Of a stretch of 64,000 bases of DNA, positions 43,232-51,391 are shown piece after piece. The position numbers were made by a program, and so were the translations under genes. Source of the stretch: Roseburia sp. 831b. GTDB lineage: Bacteria; Bacillota; Clostridia; Lachnospirales; Lachnospiraceae. The stretch's first letter is position 1; each line of letters starts with the position of its first letter. Below the pieces are notes generated by a model. The model was not told the DNA's origin. It did not search any database and saw nothing but the letters and a program-made list of their open reading frames with translations. Location: positions 2,810,001 to 2,874,000 of the forward strand of contig NZ_CP135162.1 in NCBI RefSeq assembly GCF_001940165.2, given 5' to 3'.

Positions 43232-44711
43232 GCTGTCTAAATCAGGCAACTTTTTAGAGTGTTATAGATATAGTGAATTAGATTAAGAAGCTAATGGTTC
43301 ATCAGGAGGAAGTATTCCCTCCCGTTGCAATAGTTTCTTGGCTTGCTTGATAGCTTTTGCCTTTTGTTTTTCAACAAGAGCTACAGGCATATCGATTTTG
43401 TAAAGATCGCTCGGATTCCACTGCTCACCAGTAGACAGCATCTGGTAGATGGCAGTAAGAATCATACGGGCAATAGCGATAATGGCTCTTTTCTTGCCAC
43501 GACGTTTAACAAGTGATTCATATTTCTTTTTGTAGTAAGGAGATTTGTCAGATTTTACGGCTGCATGAGCACACTGTACTAATGCAGGTTTGAGGTAGAC
43601 ACCGGCACGTGTAATCCGAACAGATTTCTTCTTACCAGCAGATTCATTGCTGCCTGGTGTAAGACCAGCCCAGCAACATAAACGTTTGGAACTTGAGAAC
43701 TGAGACATATCAGTACCGATTTCGGAGATGATAGTGATTGCACTATCACGTTTGACACCCGGAATGGTACAGAGGAACTGGACAGCATTTTCAAAATCAG
43801 GATTAGAAGAAATCATATTTTCTATCATTTTATCAACATCGTTGATTTCTGCTGTGATATAATCCATATGTGTGCGGACGAGGCGCACACGGTATTTTTG
43901 GGCATCAGTCATCTGATATCCTTCGACGGATTCTATAACAGCATCTTCTTTGGATTTGAGGCTCCGAAGAAGCTTAGATGCGATTTCTTCGTGGTTAATG
44001 GATGTACCCGATTGTTCAAGCAGATAGTCGATAATGGACATGGATGACTTCCCAAAGATATCGGAAACAACAGAATCTAATGCAACATTACAGACAGTAA
44101 GAGCATTCTGATATCGATTCTTTTCACTTGAACGGCAGGAAACAAGCTTGTAACGATAGCGAGTGTATTCCCTGAGAATACGGACTATCTTACAAGGGAT
44201 ATAGCTGCCTTTGACAAGTCCGAGACGGAATAAATCCCCAATCCATTTAGAATCTTTGGTATCATCTTTGTTGCCTTTCACAGCCTTTACCCACTTGGGA
44301 TTGGCAATGACAACATTGATCTCATCTTCCAGAAGATTAAAGACAGGAACCCAGTATTTACCTGTGGATTCCATACAGACATCATGGCAATCATTGTCGA
44401 GAAGCCATTGCTTGAATTCAAGAATTGAATTGTTAAAGGTGGAAAAGCGCTTCTTTTGGTAAGAAGGCTCAATGCCACCAGTGGTTTTTACAATTGTGGC
44501 AACGAGAAAAGATTTGTGAACATCGATACCACAACAGGTTTGATAAGTAACTTTCATAGTCAGACTCCTTTCGTGAATGATAAGAAGCCATTGACTGAAC
44601 TGCCACACAATTAAACTAAGGTGCTTAAACAATTCTTAGTGTACGGATTCATGATGCCACTTATTTGTGCTTGAAAAGGCAGAACTTACACTGATTATTA
44701 TGCTGTCTAAA
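43232..44711 (-). mobile_element. IS110-family insertion sequence
   Basis: About 1.48 kb around an intact IS110 transposase. The 10-base word GCTGTCTAAA occurs in direct orientation at 43232-43241 and 44702-44711 and may mark the two ends; IS110 elements lack classical inverted ends and duplicate only a short core. The noncoding stretch between the transposase start and 44711 is where IS110 members of the IS621 type encode a bridge RNA. Boundaries are tentative. Confidence 0.72.
43283..44557 (-). CDS. IS110 family transposase
   Basis: 424 residues from the ATG at 44557, with GAAAGGAG upstream. The N-terminal RuvC-like DEDD domain starts CGIDVHKSFLVATI, and ESTGKYWVPVF follows. The C-terminal Transposase_20 domain contains CTIPGVKRDSAITIISEIG, then a conserved segment with AGLTPGSNESAGKK, carrying the serine thought to act in catalysis. 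The frame is intact, so the element may be active. Confidence 0.95.
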   Translation of the reverse strand: MKVTYQTCCGIDVHKSFLVATIVKTTGGIEPSYQKKRFSTFNNSILEFKQWLLDNDCHDVCMESTGKYWVPVFNLLEDEINVVIANPKWVKAVKGNKDDTKDSKWIGDLFRLGLVKGSYIPCKIVRILREYTRYRYKLVSCRSSEKNRYQNALTVCNVALDSVVSDIFGKSSMSIIDYLLEQSGTSINHEEIASKLLRSLKSKEDAVIESVEGYQMTDAQKYRVRLVRTHMDYITAEINDVDKMIENMISSNPDFENAVQFLCTIPGVKRDSAITIISEIGTDMSQFSSSKRLCCWAGLTPGSNESAGKKKSVRITRAGVYLKPALVQCAHAAVKSDKSPYYKKKYESLVKRRGKKRAIIAIARMILTAIYQMLSTGEQWNPSDLYKIDMPVALVEKQKAKAIKQAKKLLQREGILPPDEPLAS

Positions 44712-44852
44712 ACGAAGAAAGTTATTACAACTCCTCCTCCCGTGCTTTGTAGTGTAGCTTCTTGCAAACTATTTTACAGCACAGTGTAGAGAGTTGGAAC
44801 ACTTTCATTACTATTTGTGCCGCCAGCCGAAGGCGGCGGAATGGAGATTATT

Positions 44853-45314
44853 ATGAATGAAAAAAAGACAAAAGAGCTTGTAGATATTCTTGGAAAGACA
44901 CATATTTCAGAATTTGATAAATATTGCAGAGAGCAAAAAGACAGTATTCTTCCAGAGGAGCAGGCATTTGGCAAATACATAAAGGGATTGCTCAAGGAAA
45001 GAAAACTCACACAACAAATTGTGTTTTTAAAAGCTGACATACCGGAAAAATATGGTTATAAACTTCTGTCCGGGGAAAAGCACACAAACAAAAGAGATAT
45101 TATTTTGAGAATCTGTTATGCGGCAGAATTAACGTTAGAGGAGACACAGAGAGCATTGGAAAAATATAAAATGCCACAGCTTTATGCGAAAATTCCAAGA
45201 GATGCATTGCTGATGCTCATTTTTCAGGAACGCCCAGGTGGAATCATTGAGGTAAATGAGTTGTTGATGGAAAAGGGAATGAACATGTTACAAACAAGTG
45301 GTGTACAAGAGTAA
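44853..45314 (+). CDS. Helix-turn-helix protein next to kinase
   Basis: 153 residues from the ATG at 44853; GGAG upstream favours it over the ATG at 44841. The region 40-110 reads like an XRE-type HTH (LLKERKLTQQIVFLKADI, YGYKLLSGEKHTNKRDIILR), followed by a helical tail. The gene was probably divergent from the Ser/Thr kinase before IS110 inserted between them, so the two may work together; that is inference. A GCCGCC / GGCGGC hairpin lies just before the RBS. Confidence 0.68.
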   Translation: MNEKKTKELVDILGKTHISEFDKYCREQKDSILPEEQAFGKYIKGLLKERKLTQQIVFLKADIPEKYGYKLLSGEKHTNKRDIILRICYAAELTLEETQRALEKYKMPQLYAKIPRDALLMLIFQERPGGIIEVNELLMEKGMNMLQTSGVQE

Positions 45315-45336
45315 AAAATTCAAAATTTCTTGCAAA

Positions 45337-45383
45337 TTCACCCCTTTGCGGGGGCAACGGTGAATAAAATGCAATGCTATAAT
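45337..45383 (+). promoter_or_regulatory. Dyad and -10 box before lipoprotein gene
   Basis: TTCACC (45338) and GGTGAA (45358-45363) with inner TTGC / GCAA form a dyad, and TATAAT follows at 45378-45383. No good -35 is seen, so an activator or the dyad-binding protein may be needed. Confidence 0.55.
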
Positions 45384-45415
45384 AGTCCTACAAATAACAG
45401 AGGAGGACTTAGTAT

Positions 45416-46345
45416 ATGAAAAAAAGAACAAAGTTATTGGCACTTGTACTTAGCGTTGTGACCATGTCGTCGATGCTGTTTGGCTGTGGGACAAGTGCCA
45501 CCCCAAAAAAGAATATTGTTGCAGGGGGAGATACAACAGAGACCGGAGAAGCCAAAACAGAGGGAAGCACGGGCAGTGATACTGACGCTGTGCAGACTTC
45601 ATCGGATGTGAGCATAGAAGAGAAGGTACTTGTTGATCAGGATGGTATCAAGATTACGGCTACCGAGTATGTGACAGACGGCATCATGGGTGATGGAATT
45701 AAATTACTTGTTGAGAATAACTCTGATACGGATTATACAATCGGGTGTGATGCACTTATTGTAAATGATTACATGATAACAGATTTATTCAGTGCAGATG
45801 TGGCAGCAGGAAAAAAATCAAATGAAATTATGTACCTTTCCTCATCAGAGTTAAAAGCGGCAGGAATTGATACCGTTGGAAAGGTGGAAATGTATTTCCA
45901 TGCTTATGATTCCAATTGGGACAATCTTTTCCAAAATGTTTACGCTGAGATTGAAACGTCAGAATTTGCCAACATGGATACTACACCTAATGATGAAGGT
46001 ATGGAACTATACAATGAAAATGGAGTTCGAATTGTAGGAAAAACGGTAGATGAGAATTCATTTTGGGGAACTGCATTTTTGCTTTATATTGAAAACACAT
46101 CTGGAAAAAATGTAGGCATTAGCGTAGATAATATGTCTGTCAATGGGTACATGATGACACCATATTTTTCTACAACTGTGTATGACGGAAAGAAAGCCAT
46201 AGACGATATTACGATTTTGTCTAGTGAATTAGAGGATAATGGAATTGAATCGATTGATCAGGTAGAACTCAAATTCCACATTTACAATGCGGATAGTTAT
46301 GATACCATTGCGGATTCTGACACGATTACATTTTCAGCAAAGTAG
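45416..46345 (+). CDS. Lipoprotein with duplicated domain, unknown
   Basis: 309 residues. A signal peptide with lipobox LFGC (Cys near 24) and a short T/G/E linker lead to two similar halves, about 65-185 and 195-309. Both show a strand pattern with IVNDYMITDLFS or SVNGYMMTPYFS, then ILSSELEDNGI-like and VEMYFHAYD or VELKFHIYN segments. An internal duplication is clear. RBS GAGGAGGA. I do not recognise the domain; it is probably a beta-sandwich on the outer face of the membrane. Confidence 0.75.
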   Translation: MKKRTKLLALVLSVVTMSSMLFGCGTSATPKKNIVAGGDTTETGEAKTEGSTGSDTDAVQTSSDVSIEEKVLVDQDGIKITATEYVTDGIMGDGIKLLVENNSDTDYTIGCDALIVNDYMITDLFSADVAAGKKSNEIMYLSSSELKAAGIDTVGKVEMYFHAYDSNWDNLFQNVYAEIETSEFANMDTTPNDEGMELYNENGVRIVGKTVDENSFWGTAFLLYIENTSGKNVGISVDNMSVNGYMMTPYFSTTVYDGKKAIDDITILSSELEDNGIESIDQVELKFHIYNADSYDTIADSDTITFSAK

Positions 46346-46424
46346 TGTAAATATTGTTTGCATATAGATATCGTGTTTATGCGCAAATTTGAACTATAAA
46401 AATAGCACGAGAAAGGAATTTAAT

Positions 46425-46793
46425 ATGAAAGTTTGGAAATTAGTTTCAGGTATATTATCAATTATCTTATTTGTTATTGTCACATTTCAGTCATGTGCAG
46501 CAGGTCTATCAAATGCATTGGAAGCCAATGGAGAGGTTTCCGGAACAGCAGGAGTCATGGTAGCGGTTCTAATGTTAGCAGGTGGTATCGTTTCCATTGC
46601 ATCGCGAAAAGCGAAAGGAAAAGGTGGAAATATTGCACTGATTGTTCTTTTTGGTCTGGCAGCACTGGTTGGATTTGCCAATTATGGAAGTTACTCAGAT
46701 TTAGCAGTTTGGTCAGGATGGTGTCTGATAAATGCAGTTCTTGCAGTAGTAGCAATTCTGACAGGAAAGAAAAACAATAAGGATGAAGAGTAA
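46425..46793 (+). CDS. Small membrane protein, unknown
   Basis: 122 residues with four hydrophobic segments near 5-25, 42-60, 66-84 and 90-113, and a charged tail KKNNKDEE. A Cys in TFQSCAAG near residue 24 could be a lipobox but no mature domain follows. GAAAGGAA supports the ATG at 46425. It is 79 bases after the lipoprotein gene and may be cotranscribed. Confidence 0.65.
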   Translation: MKVWKLVSGILSIILFVIVTFQSCAAGLSNALEANGEVSGTAGVMVAVLMLAGGIVSIASRKAKGKGGNIALIVLFGLAALVGFANYGSYSDLAVWSGWCLINAVLAVVAILTGKKNNKDEE

Positions 46794-46844
46794 GAGATTC
46801 ATTACAATACATAATAGAATGACAAAATCATAAAATCACAATAT

Positions 46845-46907
46845 AACACTTCACATGGTCGTAGTATGGTAACAAAACCAAAGGCTGCCATGGTGGAGTG
46901 TTTTTTA
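46845..46907 (+). terminator. Terminator of lipoprotein unit
   Basis: AACACTTCACATGG pairs with CCATGGTGGAGTGTT (one bulge), loop about 29 bases, then TTTTTT. Confidence 0.8.
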
Positions 46908-46965
46908 TTTTATAGGATTCAGGTGTCAAAATGGCACATGATATTTTGGGGCAAATGTATACCAG
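46908..46965. repeat. Weak relative of dispersed repeat
   Basis: TTTATAGGATTCAGGTGTCAAAA here resembles the start of the repeats at 8616 and, inverted, at 28957-28988. Similarity fades after about 30 bases. Confidence 0.4.
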
Positions 46966-47105
46966 AGAAGTGAATATTTTTCAAAAACTTTCGGTATGAT
47001 GTAGCCATGCTACAAGATTAGGGATGGTAAATACAGAGATGTTAGTGTATATTGGAAGCAGTACGATTTTTAGTGAAAAAAGAAGCGCGAAGAAGGGAGC
47101 CTGGA

Positions 47106-47630
47106 ATGAACATCGAATTAGTAAAATTAACACCAGAGTACAAGACGCAATTATTTGATATGTTAACAGAATGGAAAGCAGATATCGAGCAAAATCACAC
47201 CAATCAGTCGCCATGGATGATTTTTCGGAATGATTTTCATGATTTTGATTATTATCTTGAAAATTTGGAGATAAAAGAAGGCGCAGCGAACGGCTGGGTG
47301 CCGGACACCACACTTTTTTGCCTGGATAAAGACCGGAATATATTTGTTGGCGCAGTCAATATTCGTCATTATTTAAATGAGGGACTTTTAAGAAGTGGTG
47401 GACACATCGGAGATGGCATCCGCCCAAGCGAAAGAAGAAAAGGATATGCGACGGCAATGATTGGTCTTGCGCTAAAGGAATGTAAAAAGTTAGGAATTGA
47501 TAGAGTTTTAATGTGTTGTGACAAAGAAAATGTCGGTTCCGCAAAATCCATTCAGAAAAATGGCGGAGTCCTCGAAAATGAGATTGAAGAGGACGGAACC
47601 ATTGAACAACGGTATTGGATTCAGCTATAA
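47106..47630 (+). CDS. GNAT family N-acetyltransferase
   Basis: 174 residues from the ATG at 47106, with AAGGGAG upstream; a longer frame from 47052 lacks an RBS. The acetyl-CoA motif GIRPSERRKGYATAMIGLAL and the C-terminal NVGSAKSIQKNGG are clear. The layout matches the YjcK/RimJ-like GNATs. Substrate unknown. Confidence 0.88.
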   Translation: MNIELVKLTPEYKTQLFDMLTEWKADIEQNHTNQSPWMIFRNDFHDFDYYLENLEIKEGAANGWVPDTTLFCLDKDRNIFVGAVNIRHYLNEGLLRSGGHIGDGIRPSERRKGYATAMIGLALKECKKLGIDRVLMCCDKENVGSAKSIQKNGGVLENEIEEDGTIEQRYWIQL

Positions 47631-47661
47631 CAAGAAATGAAAACAGAAAATATAAGAGAAG

Positions 47662-49330
47662 GGGCTGTGAAAAAAGAATAGTCCCGCATAAAAAAGAAAG
47701 ACCAAGAGTTTTGCAATGAACTCAAGGTCTTTCTTTGTGTTATAATTAACTTACCATGAAAATTAATAACATAATCTATTCTAACCCAAAACAGGCAGTT
47801 TTGCCAATACTAATTCAAGATTATCTGGACATTTGTGATCCGGTGCTGACATTTGACAGATTTATGGGAGAAATCGAACTGGAGAAATATCTGAAAAATA
47901 TTCCGCAACATCATACAGGAAGACTCAGATATGACCCGGTCAGCATGCTGAAGACAGTTTTGTTCGGATTTATGGAGAACGGCTATATATCATTGCGTGA
48001 GCTGGAGGATCAGTGCAAAGTCAATCTCCGCTTCATGTATCTCATGGATCATCAAACACCTTCTTACCGCACCTTCGGCTACTTCATTAACGAAGTAATT
48101 GCTGATTCCATTGAAGATATATTTCAGGACATAAACAAAAAAATCTTCGAGACAGAACATGTGGACCTCCAACATCTATATATCGATGGCTCCAAATTTG
48201 AAGCAAATGCGAATAAATACTCCTGGGTATGGAAAAAATCAACAGAAAAATCCAGATACCGCCTCTTTGATAAAATCACAACACTCTTTCAGGAAATCAA
48301 TGAGGAACTGTCATGTACCGGTATAAAGTTTTGTATCAATAGTGAATATGCACCAGAGTATCTGAAAGAAGCCGCAGAACAGTATGCAAAAGCCTGGCAG
48401 ATGGATAAAACGATGTTTGTTCATGGCAGGGGACATCGAAAAACCACGCAGCAGCGCCATTATGAGAAACTCAGTGAGTATGCTGCCAAGCTGGAAGAAT
48501 ACGTGGAAAAAATCAGGATCTGTGGAGAAGACCGCAACAGCTACTCAAAAACAGATCATTCGGCTACTTTTATGCGAATCAAGACAGACTACATGGGAAA
48601 TGACCAGCTGCTTCCGGCTTATAATGTACAGGTCGGTGTTGCAGATGAGTACATTGCTGTTGTTGATGTAAATCAGTACCGCTCAGATATGGATTGTTTT
48701 GTTCCGCTGATGAACAAATTTTATACTACATATGGCTTCTATCCGAAGTATCCAGTAGCGGATGCCGGATATGGTTCTTACAACAATTACATCTTTTGTG
48801 AGCAGCATGGAATGGAAAAATATATGAAGTTTCCCATGTTCAAGAAAGAGACTACTGACAAAAAGTATCAAGAAGATCCATTTCGTGCAGTAAATTTCCC
48901 AATCGGGAAAGACGGAATCATGCGTTGCCCAAATGGGAAAAAATTTTATCTTCAGTACCGTAAAAACGTAAAGGGAAACAAGTATGGACGCCAGGAAGAA
49001 ATATACCAGTGTGAAGACTGTTCTGGATGTCCATACGCTGAACACTGTAAAAAGACAGATAAAAACCGCACCGTTCGGATTAACCGTGAACTTACAGCGA
49101 TGCATCAGGAAGTGATTGGAAATCTCGAAAGTATCCAGGGAGCACTTCTGAGGATGAACAGATCCATCCAGGCAGAGGGCACATTTGGTATCATAAAAAA
49201 CGACCGTTGGTACAAAAGAATTGTCCGAAGAGGAATAAAATCTGTCCTGCTTGAAGTATTTCTTGTTTCTATTGGACACAATCTTTATAAATATCACAAT
49301 AAACATGAAAAAAATGTAACAGCCGCATAG
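47662..49330 (+). mobile_element. IS1182-family element, right end not found
   Basis: The left end appears to be GGGGCTGTGAAAAAAG at 47662. A perfect 11-bp hairpin AAAGAAAGACC / GGTCTTTCTTT (47694-47737) before the transposase probably blocks outside transcription. An inverted copy of the left end was not found after the transposase, so the right boundary is set at the stop codon; the true end may be lost or diverged. Confidence 0.65.
47756..49330 (+). CDS. IS1182 family transposase
   Basis: 524 residues, full length for the family and uninterrupted. It has the N-terminal DUF772-type domain (YDPVSMLKTVLFGFMENGY), DGSKFEANANKYSWVWKKS with the first catalytic Asp, VADAGYGSYNN with the second, and QAEGTFGIIKNDRWYKR with the Glu. 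A cysteine cluster ECSGCPY-like (CEDCSGCPYAEHC) precedes the end. TATAAT at 47742 may drive it. Confidence 0.93.
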   Translation: MKINNIIYSNPKQAVLPILIQDYLDICDPVLTFDRFMGEIELEKYLKNIPQHHTGRLRYDPVSMLKTVLFGFMENGYISLRELEDQCKVNLRFMYLMDHQTPSYRTFGYFINEVIADSIEDIFQDINKKIFETEHVDLQHLYIDGSKFEANANKYSWVWKKSTEKSRYRLFDKITTLFQEINEELSCTGIKFCINSEYAPEYLKEAAEQYAKAWQMDKTMFVHGRGHRKTTQQRHYEKLSEYAAKLEEYVEKIRICGEDRNSYSKTDHSATFMRIKTDYMGNDQLLPAYNVQVGVADEYIAVVDVNQYRSDMDCFVPLMNKFYTTYGFYPKYPVADAGYGSYNNYIFCEQHGMEKYMKFPMFKKETTDKKYQEDPFRAVNFPIGKDGIMRCPNGKKFYLQYRKNVKGNKYGRQEEIYQCEDCSGCPYAEHCKKTDKNRTVRINRELTAMHQEVIGNLESIQGALLRMNRSIQAEGTFGIIKNDRWYKRIVRRGIKSVLLEVFLVSIGHNLYKYHNKHEKNVTAA

Positions 49331-49390
49331 GATTCCATAATAGCCTTTCTTATGGGGTAAGGGGAATTATACACGTTTTATGAAATATAA

Positions 49391-50107
49391 CTACTGTTGT
49401 ATCCATAATAAAAAGGACGCATGAAAAAACTTTCGTTTTTTCACACGCCCTTTTCTTGCCGAAAGAGGCATTTCATTTTTTACATAAGTATCCCACACAT
49501 GCATGCGGTCATTCTCGTCAATTTCGCGAAGCACTTTTGCTGGAACACCGGCCACAATACTGTTTGGTGGAACATCGCGGTTTACGACCGCACCAGCGGC
49601 TACGATGCTGTTTTTTCCAATGGTGACGCCACCACAAATTGTGACACTCGAACAAATCCAGCAGCCATCTTCGATGGTGATAGGAGCGGAATACTCCAAA
49701 TCGTGATTACCGTCCGGGTAATCGGCAGGAAGACGTTCCTCGGAGAGAAACGGATGGTTCGGGGTTGCAAGCGTTACGTTAGCGCCAATCCAGACACCAT
49801 TTCCAAGCGTAATCGGTGCCACATCAAGAAAAGTACAATTGTAGTTAACAAAACACCCCTTACCTACAAAGATATTGACGCCATATTCACAGTAAAATGG
49901 CGCAAAAACCCCCAGTTCTTTTCCTTTAGCGGACGGTATCAATTTTTCCAAAGCACGCTGCTTTGATTTCGTACGCTTTACAGGAATTCGATTAAACCGG
50001 TCACAGCGGGACATTCCGGCTAGATGCTGCTTTACAATATCTGCACTGCCTGCATTGTAAAGCTTTCCGGCTATCATACGGTCCCAATCACTTATATTCT
50101 GATACAT
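49391..50107 (-). CDS. Maltose/galactoside O-acetyltransferase-like enzyme
   Basis: 238 residues. The N-terminal Mac domain (DRMIAGKLYNAGSAD) and the left-handed beta-helix hexapeptides (VWIGANVTLATPNHPF, ITIEDGCWICSSVTICGGVTIGKNSIV) are those of the Maa/LacA family, which acetylate sugars with acetyl-CoA. The C-terminal 25 residues (KGRVKKRKFFHASFLL) extend beyond the usual end. No clear SD before the ATG at 50107. Confidence 0.9.
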   Translation of the reverse strand: MYQNISDWDRMIAGKLYNAGSADIVKQHLAGMSRCDRFNRIPVKRTKSKQRALEKLIPSAKGKELGVFAPFYCEYGVNIFVGKGCFVNYNCTFLDVAPITLGNGVWIGANVTLATPNHPFLSEERLPADYPDGNHDLEYSAPITIEDGCWICSSVTICGGVTIGKNSIVAAGAVVNRDVPPNSIVAGVPAKVLREIDENDRMHVWDTYVKNEMPLSARKGRVKKRKFFHASFLLWIQQ

Positions 50108-50198
50108 TTCAATACATCCATTTTTCTATGATTATAAGGGGTGAAAGCAAAAGTTTCAACCAATATCCTGCAAATAAAAATGCGTATTCCTCCCAATC

Positions 50199-50264
50199 TT
50201 TACTTTCATTTTACAAATATTTTACCAAGCCGCATATTTGAATTTTACATGGCACCGCTAAAGT
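50199..50264 (+). promoter_or_regulatory. Pho box promoter of pst operon
   Basis: TTTACT 50199, TTTACA 50210, TTTACC 50221, a degenerate one near 50232 and TTTACA 50244, with TAAAGT at 50259-50264, 15 bp after the start of the last repeat. It lies about 90 bases before pstS, the classical Pho target. Confidence 0.87.
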
Positions 50265-50354
50265 GTATCTTGTCAAAAGGAAAACAAATTGTCGTAAAGA
50301 AAACGGGCGGAAGTGTCCGTGTTGAGGAGACAGAATTTGGAGGATGAAAAGAGA

Positions 50355-51299
50355 ATGAAAAAATTAATGTGTATGTTAGTGACAGGAATGTTGGCAGTCG
50401 GAATGTTGACTGGATGCGGCTCAAGTGCAGCAGATACAACAACAGACAAGCAGACAGAAGCTGCAGCAACAGATGCAGGTACAGATGAAAAAGACGCAGC
50501 AAGCGATTTTGATGCAGACGAGTACATTAGTGTAGTATCCAGAGAAGATGGTTCCGGTACAAGAGGAGCATTCATCGAACTTTTCGGAGTAGAAGAAAAA
50601 GACGCTGATGGAAATAAAATTGATAACACAACAGAGGAAGCAAATATTACAAACAGTACAGAAGTAATGCTTACAACAGTAGCTGGAAATGATTACGCAA
50701 TCGGATATGTTTCCCTTGGTTCTTTAAACGACACTGTAAAAGCAGTTAAGATTGACGGTGCAGAAGCTTCCGTTGAGAACATCAAAAACGGTTCCTACAC
50801 CATCCAGAGACCATTTAACATTGCAACAAACGGAAAAGTAAGCGACGTTGCACAGGACTTCATCAATTACATCATGAGTGCAGATGGACAGAAAGTAATC
50901 GAAGATAACGGATACATCTCCGTAGATGATTCAGCAGCAGCATTTGAGACATCCGGTGCAGAAGGAAAAATTGTCATTGCTGGTTCTTCTTCCGTAACAC
51001 CTGTTATGGAAAAATTAGTAGAAGCTTACAAGAAAGTAAACACAGGTGCTGATATTGAGATTCAGGAAAGTGATTCTACAACAGGTATGACAGCAGCAAT
51101 CGACGGAACATGTGACATCGGAATGGCTTCCCGTGAATTAAAAGATTCTGAAACAGAAGCTGGTCTTACAGCAACATCTATCGCATTAGACGGAATCGCA
51201 GTTATCGTAAACCAGAACAACCCAGTGGAAGACCTTTCCAGCGATACTGTAAAAGGAATCTATGTAGGCGACATCACAGAATGGTCAGCAGTACAGTAA
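50355..51299 (+). CDS. pstS: Phosphate-binding lipoprotein PstS, circularly permuted
   Basis: 314 residues, lipobox LTGC with C21. In ordinary PstS the phosphate-binding GSSS segment is near the N-terminus and the SREDGSGT segment follows about 130 residues later. Here SREDGSGTR is at 62-70 and IAGSSSVTPVMEKL begins near 210, with DIGMASREL after it and the chain ending TEWSAVQ. The two halves are therefore swapped. The operon pstSCAB-phoU and the Pho box fix the role. ATG 50355 follows GGAGG. Confidence 0.93.
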   Translation: MKKLMCMLVTGMLAVGMLTGCGSSAADTTTDKQTEAAATDAGTDEKDAASDFDADEYISVVSREDGSGTRGAFIELFGVEEKDADGNKIDNTTEEANITNSTEVMLTTVAGNDYAIGYVSLGSLNDTVKAVKIDGAEASVENIKNGSYTIQRPFNIATNGKVSDVAQDFINYIMSADGQKVIEDNGYISVDDSAAAFETSGAEGKIVIAGSSSVTPVMEKLVEAYKKVNTGADIEIQESDSTTGMTAAIDGTCDIGMASRELKDSETEAGLTATSIALDGIAVIVNQNNPVEDLSSDTVKGIYVGDITEWSAVQ

Positions 51300-51326
51300 A
51301 GAAAAAAGTAAAAAATAAATGTTAAC

Positions 51327-51369
51327 ACTGCGAGGAAAACCGGAGAAAATCTCTCCGGTACTTCGCAGT
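51327..51369 (+). other. Intercistronic hairpin pstS-pstC
   Basis: ACTGCGA / TCGCAGT with inner ACCGGAGA / TCTCCGGT. No T tract follows. Hairpins here are thought to stabilise the binding-protein message so that more PstS than permease is made. Confidence 0.75.
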
Positions 51370-51391
51370 CATACGCATATTTGGAGAATAT

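Noticed and set aside
49421..49966. Plus-strand frame of 181 residues opposite the acetyltransferase
   Set aside because: The minus strand has clear hexapeptide repeats of the Maa family; this is its shadow.
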